Shown piece after piece: positions 61,585 through 64,000 of a DNA stretch of 64,000 bases (its first letter is position 1; each line of letters begins with the position of its first letter). The DNA comes from Tritonibacter scottomollicae (lineage in GTDB: Bacteria > Pseudomonadota > Alphaproteobacteria > Rhodobacterales > Rhodobacteraceae): the NCBI RefSeq assembly GCF_003003215.1, contig NZ_PVUF01000007.1:124001-188000 (forward strand), in the 5' to 3' direction. The position numbers were made by a program, and so were the translations under genes. A model generated the notes under the pieces. That model was not told the DNA's origin, searched no databases, and saw nothing but the letters and a program-made list of their open reading frames with translations.

Positions 61585-62312
61585 GCGAGCATGTTGTGAT
61601 CGTCGCATCTGATGGCGTGGCGGATCTGACCCCGGTGGCAAAGTTCATGGCGGCGCGCCAGCTGCGCCTGAAGGCGGAGGCAGATCGCATAGAGGCAGTG
61701 AAGGCACAGGGTTATGTGCCCGAGATCTGCGGTGATGCCATCCCAGAAGGTCCGGCCCGGGGAGCGATCCGTGTGTTCCAGCCGGTGAGCCTGTTTCCTG
61801 ATGGCGAAGACGACTGGGTCGCGCGACCCTCGGGCTATCGTGGCCGGTCGGCCATGCAGCGCGCGGATGTGTTCGACGTGATGGCGGCCAAGGCTGCCAG
61901 CAACGGTAAGCCCGCGCCCTTCACCCGCGAGCAGGTGGCGGCTGGGCGCTACTACCGGGATCTGGTCGAGCGCCATGCCTGCGCCGGTGTCCGGTGTTCG
62001 TCTGTTGAGGCGCTCCGCAGCGGCGGTGGCGGCAGTGGCAGTTTTATTGATGCGGTGCTGCGGGATCGCGAAGAGATCGAGCGGATCCGCAGGCGCATCG
62101 GTACCGGCACTGCCATGGTTGTGCGAAAGATCCGCCCGTCTAAGCGGGGATCGCGCGAGAACATCACGGATCGGCGGCTGGTCGATATGGTGTGCCTAGA
62201 GGATAAGCCGATCAGTGCGGTGCTACGGGCGCATGGGTGGAGTGTTCGAGGGCAGACGTCTGGTGCGTTGCGACAGGCTTTAGCGGAGGCGCTGGGGCGG
62301 ATGGGGTGGTGA
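61581..62312 (+). CDS. Hypothetical phage protein with C-terminal HTH-like segment
   Basis: A 243-residue protein from ATG 61581, which overlaps the previous stop. Its middle contains a Gly-rich linker (SGGGGSGSF) and a basic segment. The end NITDRRLVDMVCLEDKPISAV and LRAHGWSVRGQTSGALRQAL looks like a DNA-binding HTH, as in small phage transcription activators. No family is recognised. It is the last gene with the GC-rich codon use of the element's core. Confidence 0.62.
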   Translation: MSEHVVIVASDGVADLTPVAKFMAARQLRLKAEADRIEAVKAQGYVPEICGDAIPEGPARGAIRVFQPVSLFPDGEDDWVARPSGYRGRSAMQRADVFDVMAAKAASNGKPAPFTREQVAAGRYYRDLVERHACAGVRCSSVEALRSGGGGSGSFIDAVLRDREEIERIRRRIGTGTAMVVRKIRPSKRGSRENITDRRLVDMVCLEDKPISAVLRAHGWSVRGQTSGALRQALAEALGRMGW

Positions 62313-62437
62313 TGGCTGAAACCAGCCCTTTCCTGCCCTTCAGATTGAAATCTATCACTAGCCCCCGTGACGCCCAAGAAAGGAGGCACTCCGTGCTCTA
62401 TGAGATTCTCTTGATCTCACGCGGTTGTGGTGGTTGA
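62312..62437 (+). CDS. Possible 41-residue protein at the cargo junction
   Basis: ATG 62312 overlaps the previous stop (TGATG), so a coupled small frame is possible. Composition shifts within it from GC-rich to AT-richer, so it may be the truncated start of an original phage gene cut by the cargo insertion. Low support. Confidence 0.35.
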   Translation: MAETSPFLPFRLKSITSPRDAQERRHSVLYEILLISRGCGG

Positions 62438-62467
62438 AATTGAACAACCACAAGAGACTCAAATTCT

Positions 62468-63514
62468 ATGCACCCAGACCTTCAACTATTTTACTCAGAC
62501 GCAAGACGTTTCACTCTGTCTACGCCAGTACCTCACTGCAGTGCTAAATGCCCGGACACGGTGACTTTCTACTTAGCCGCGAGAGATTTGGTTTTACAAA
62601 GCGGATGGCACTGGCTCGGGTATTTGTACAGCTCGCCGCATGTGGACATTAACCTTTGGAAATTTGCGAACCTATGCGCGAGGGCTGAGCGTAAAGTGCC
62701 GGGTTTGGGACTTCGTTACATTAAAGAACTGGGCTACCTCGGCGGACCAGAGCGCAATGAGCGCCGCTATGAGCAGATGCTCCAATTGTTTGCAGAAGTT
62801 TTTGCGATAGACAAAATTTTGGGAATGACTTGGAGTAGTTCAGCCCAATTTTTCTTTGAGCCACGAGGTGAAAATGGACTTCGACCTGAGGTTAGAGTTG
62901 TCGATGGCGGTGACGCCTACAATTTTGAAGTTAAGGCACCAAGCCTCTTGTCCCATCAACGCCTTAGGGCGAGAGCTAGCGTCCAACTCCCGGTTCGTAT
63001 CACTCAAGAGTTCACCACATCCGTCCAACTGAATAATTCTGATGTGCTGTTGCCCAGGGACAATCCTGTGAAGGATTTCCTCGTGAGCGCAGACAAAAAA
63101 TTTGCGGGGTTTTCGCGAGATACGGGGGCAAATATTCTAATTATCGTGTGGGATGACTTCATCTACGAACCCATTGGTAGTCTATTATCAGAATTCTCAG
63201 GTCTTCTAACCTCCAATTCTTTCCACACATCAGGTGGGGCGCCAGTGATTTATGAGAACATCGATGCAGTGATTTGCGCACGTCAAATGAACGTATTTCA
63301 GGAAGCGCTGGCCGAGCGGTCTCTGCCAGATGATAGGCTCGACATGTTTAGCCTAAGCCGAAACCCTTTAACTCCAAATGTGTTTATTCCGACGCCTTGG
63401 GGCAATGCCTGCCCTACATTTATCTCGGAAGGCTTCGGTGCGCTTATGCATAATGACGAGCGCCTCCAAGTCATCGCGGAATACAGAATTCCTGAATACA
63501 TTTTTTACGTCTAG
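62468..63514 (+). CDS. Cargo protein with PD-(D/E)xK-nuclease-like signature
   Basis: A 348-residue soluble protein I do not recognise. It is visibly AT-richer, with different codon use from the phage genes before it. A helical N-terminal part (AARDLVLQSGWHWLGYLYSS, RYEQMLQLFAEVFAIDKIL) is followed by an acid-rich strand pattern: P140-E141 in RPEVRVVDGG, then E154-V-K156 in YNFEVKAP. This order and spacing match the core of PD-(D/E)xK nucleases. A hydrophobic strand (ANILIIVWDDFIYEPIG) with flanking helices follows. Restriction-like or abortive-infection cargo is a plausible inference, not a demonstration. Confidence 0.6.
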   Translation: MHPDLQLFYSDARRFTLSTPVPHCSAKCPDTVTFYLAARDLVLQSGWHWLGYLYSSPHVDINLWKFANLCARAERKVPGLGLRYIKELGYLGGPERNERRYEQMLQLFAEVFAIDKILGMTWSSSAQFFFEPRGENGLRPEVRVVDGGDAYNFEVKAPSLLSHQRLRARASVQLPVRITQEFTTSVQLNNSDVLLPRDNPVKDFLVSADKKFAGFSRDTGANILIIVWDDFIYEPIGSLLSEFSGLLTSNSFHTSGGAPVIYENIDAVICARQMNVFQEALAERSLPDDRLDMFSLSRNPLTPNVFIPTPWGNACPTFISEGFGALMHNDERLQVIAEYRIPEYIFYV

Positions 63515-63581
63515 CAATAATTCTACACCCCGTGGGCACAGTACATTCTGTTGCATGCATGTACTCCGAAAACCAATCACC

Positions 63582-63610
63582 CTGCCTCACTGCAAGTTAA
63601 GAGGTATAAT
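63582..63610 (+). promoter_or_regulatory. Possible promoter before the last gene
   Basis: TATAAT at 63605-63610 is a perfect -10 box. CTGCCT 17 bases upstream matches the -35 box at three positions. It would give the last gene its own transcription within the cargo. Confidence 0.4.
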
Positions 63611-63674
63611 TTGCGAAGCTCGCTTTCTACCTCCTGCTGTGGTGAGCATCCAAAGCTGAAGTGGAGCTACCGAC

Positions 63675-64000
63675 TTGGGTTATTCGTCCATAGAACAAGA
63701 AGTTATTGTTTTAAATGCTGCGTGGGGCATGATTGATGAGATGGTCAACCATGCGATGTTCCATCTGCCAGAAGGGGGGCGAACAGACACAAATTTGCTA
63801 CACCAGTCTGACTTCACGTTACGTTTGTTTAACATTTTACTTGGAGATTTTTTATCACCGCTCTCAGCAAGAGGCAAAAGAGACTTGCCATTTGGGCTGT
63901 CTAAGCCTCCTGAGAACTCAGGAACAAGTGACTTCACGTTCCTTTTCTATTTGAAAACAGTCTGTAAGACACCGCAACTAGGTTCAAACCCATCTGGACT
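63675..64000 (+). CDS. Unknown cargo protein, N-terminal part (cut by window edge)
   Basis: An open frame runs to the right edge (about 108 codons seen). TTG 63675 has GGAG upstream; the first ATG is at 63729. The protein is helical (EQEVIVLNAAWGMIDEMVNH) and contains SDFTLRLFN and SDFTFLFYL 40 residues apart, encoded by an exact 12-base DNA repeat (63809-63820 and 63929-63940). No family is recognised. It shares the AT-rich composition of the preceding cargo gene, so the two may form one module. Confidence 0.55.
   Translation, partial: MGYSSIEQEVIVLNAAWGMIDEMVNHAMFHLPEGGRTDTNLLHQSDFTLRLFNILLGDFLSPLSARGKRDLPFGLSKPPENSGTSDFTFLFYLKTVCKTPQLGSNPSG

Larger units (their letters stand above)
55510..64000. 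mobile_element. Integrated phage-like element inserted at tRNA-Gly(CCC), left part
   Basis: The element begins at a 3'-half copy of a glycine tRNA and carries a tyrosine integrase, an excisionase-like gene, a leftward early operon, an S24 repressor with matching operators, a Cro-like gene, a rightward chain of overlapping phage genes, a replication-type gene with an origin-like region and an AT-rich cargo. No structural, packaging or lysis gene is inside the window, so a prophage, a satellite or a replicating integrative element are all possible. The right end and the intact tRNA lie beyond 64 kb. Confidence 0.88.

Noticed and set aside
60655-61641. Minus-strand frame of 328 codons across the origin-like region
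   Set aside because: It is antisense to two genes with coupled starts, is rich in Arg/His/Gln without a family pattern, and lacks a ribosome site.

Overview
The window looks like a chromosome segment of a marine alphaproteobacterium of the Rhodobacteraceae (Roseobacter group). This rests on the GC-rich codon use, the dusB-ntrB-ntrC-ntrY-ntrX-trkA-trkH-hfq-hflX order, a fused ispDF, a Cys-poor HemB, a usg gene and several small families (DUF6456, DUF6477, the 'component of SufBCD complex' protein) that I know mainly from this family. No rRNA, CRISPR array or intact tRNA was seen.

Layout of the core part (1-55.4 kb): a cut-off FadL-type porin, a DMT exporter and a sulfotransferase-like gene; guaA; a lone MttB-type methyltransferase; a divergent DUF6477/DUF6456 pair; lipA with an M20 amidohydrolase; hpt; a Coq10/RatA-type gene; a leftward ispDF-pgpA-cinA operon with 4-base overlaps; the long rightward nitrogen/potassium/RNA-chaperone cluster (14.1-26.0 kb); a penicillin acylase, a beta-hydroxyacid dehydrogenase, a SYLF protein, hemB and mfd; a Bcr-type MFS exporter; a DsbA/FrnE-like protein coupled to the remnant of an acyl-CoA ligase; a cupin regulator; an orphan peptide-binding protein; 3-hydroxybutyrate dehydrogenase with a patatin; psuG-psuK; thiE; trmJ-ctaA-M32 peptidase; gyrA; usg-pgl; and a thioesterase.

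From 55.5 kb to the right edge the window enters an integrated phage-like element. Its left end is a 46-bp copy of the 3' half of a tRNA-Gly(CCC) gene; the intact tRNA should lie beyond 64 kb. A leftward operon (small gene, small gene, methylase-like gene, excisionase-like gene, tyrosine integrase) runs from a promoter that carries a palindromic operator inside its spacer. The same palindrome flanks the start of an S24 (CI/LexA-type) repressor and of a Cro-like gene. The rightward genes form a chain of start/stop overlaps leading to a replication-type gene. This is followed by eight copies of GACAGT/ACTGTC within 116 bp and a perfect DnaA box, a likely origin of the element. After about 62.3 kb the composition becomes AT-richer. 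A two-gene cargo begins there: a protein with a PD-(D/E)xK-like nuclease signature and an unknown gene cut by the window edge. This is the best candidate for an undescribed (possibly defence) system.

A second non-obvious item is an orphan transcription unit at 41.06-41.17 kb: a near-consensus promoter, a hairpin and a strong terminator with no ORF, which is probably a roughly 76-nt Hfq-type small RNA.
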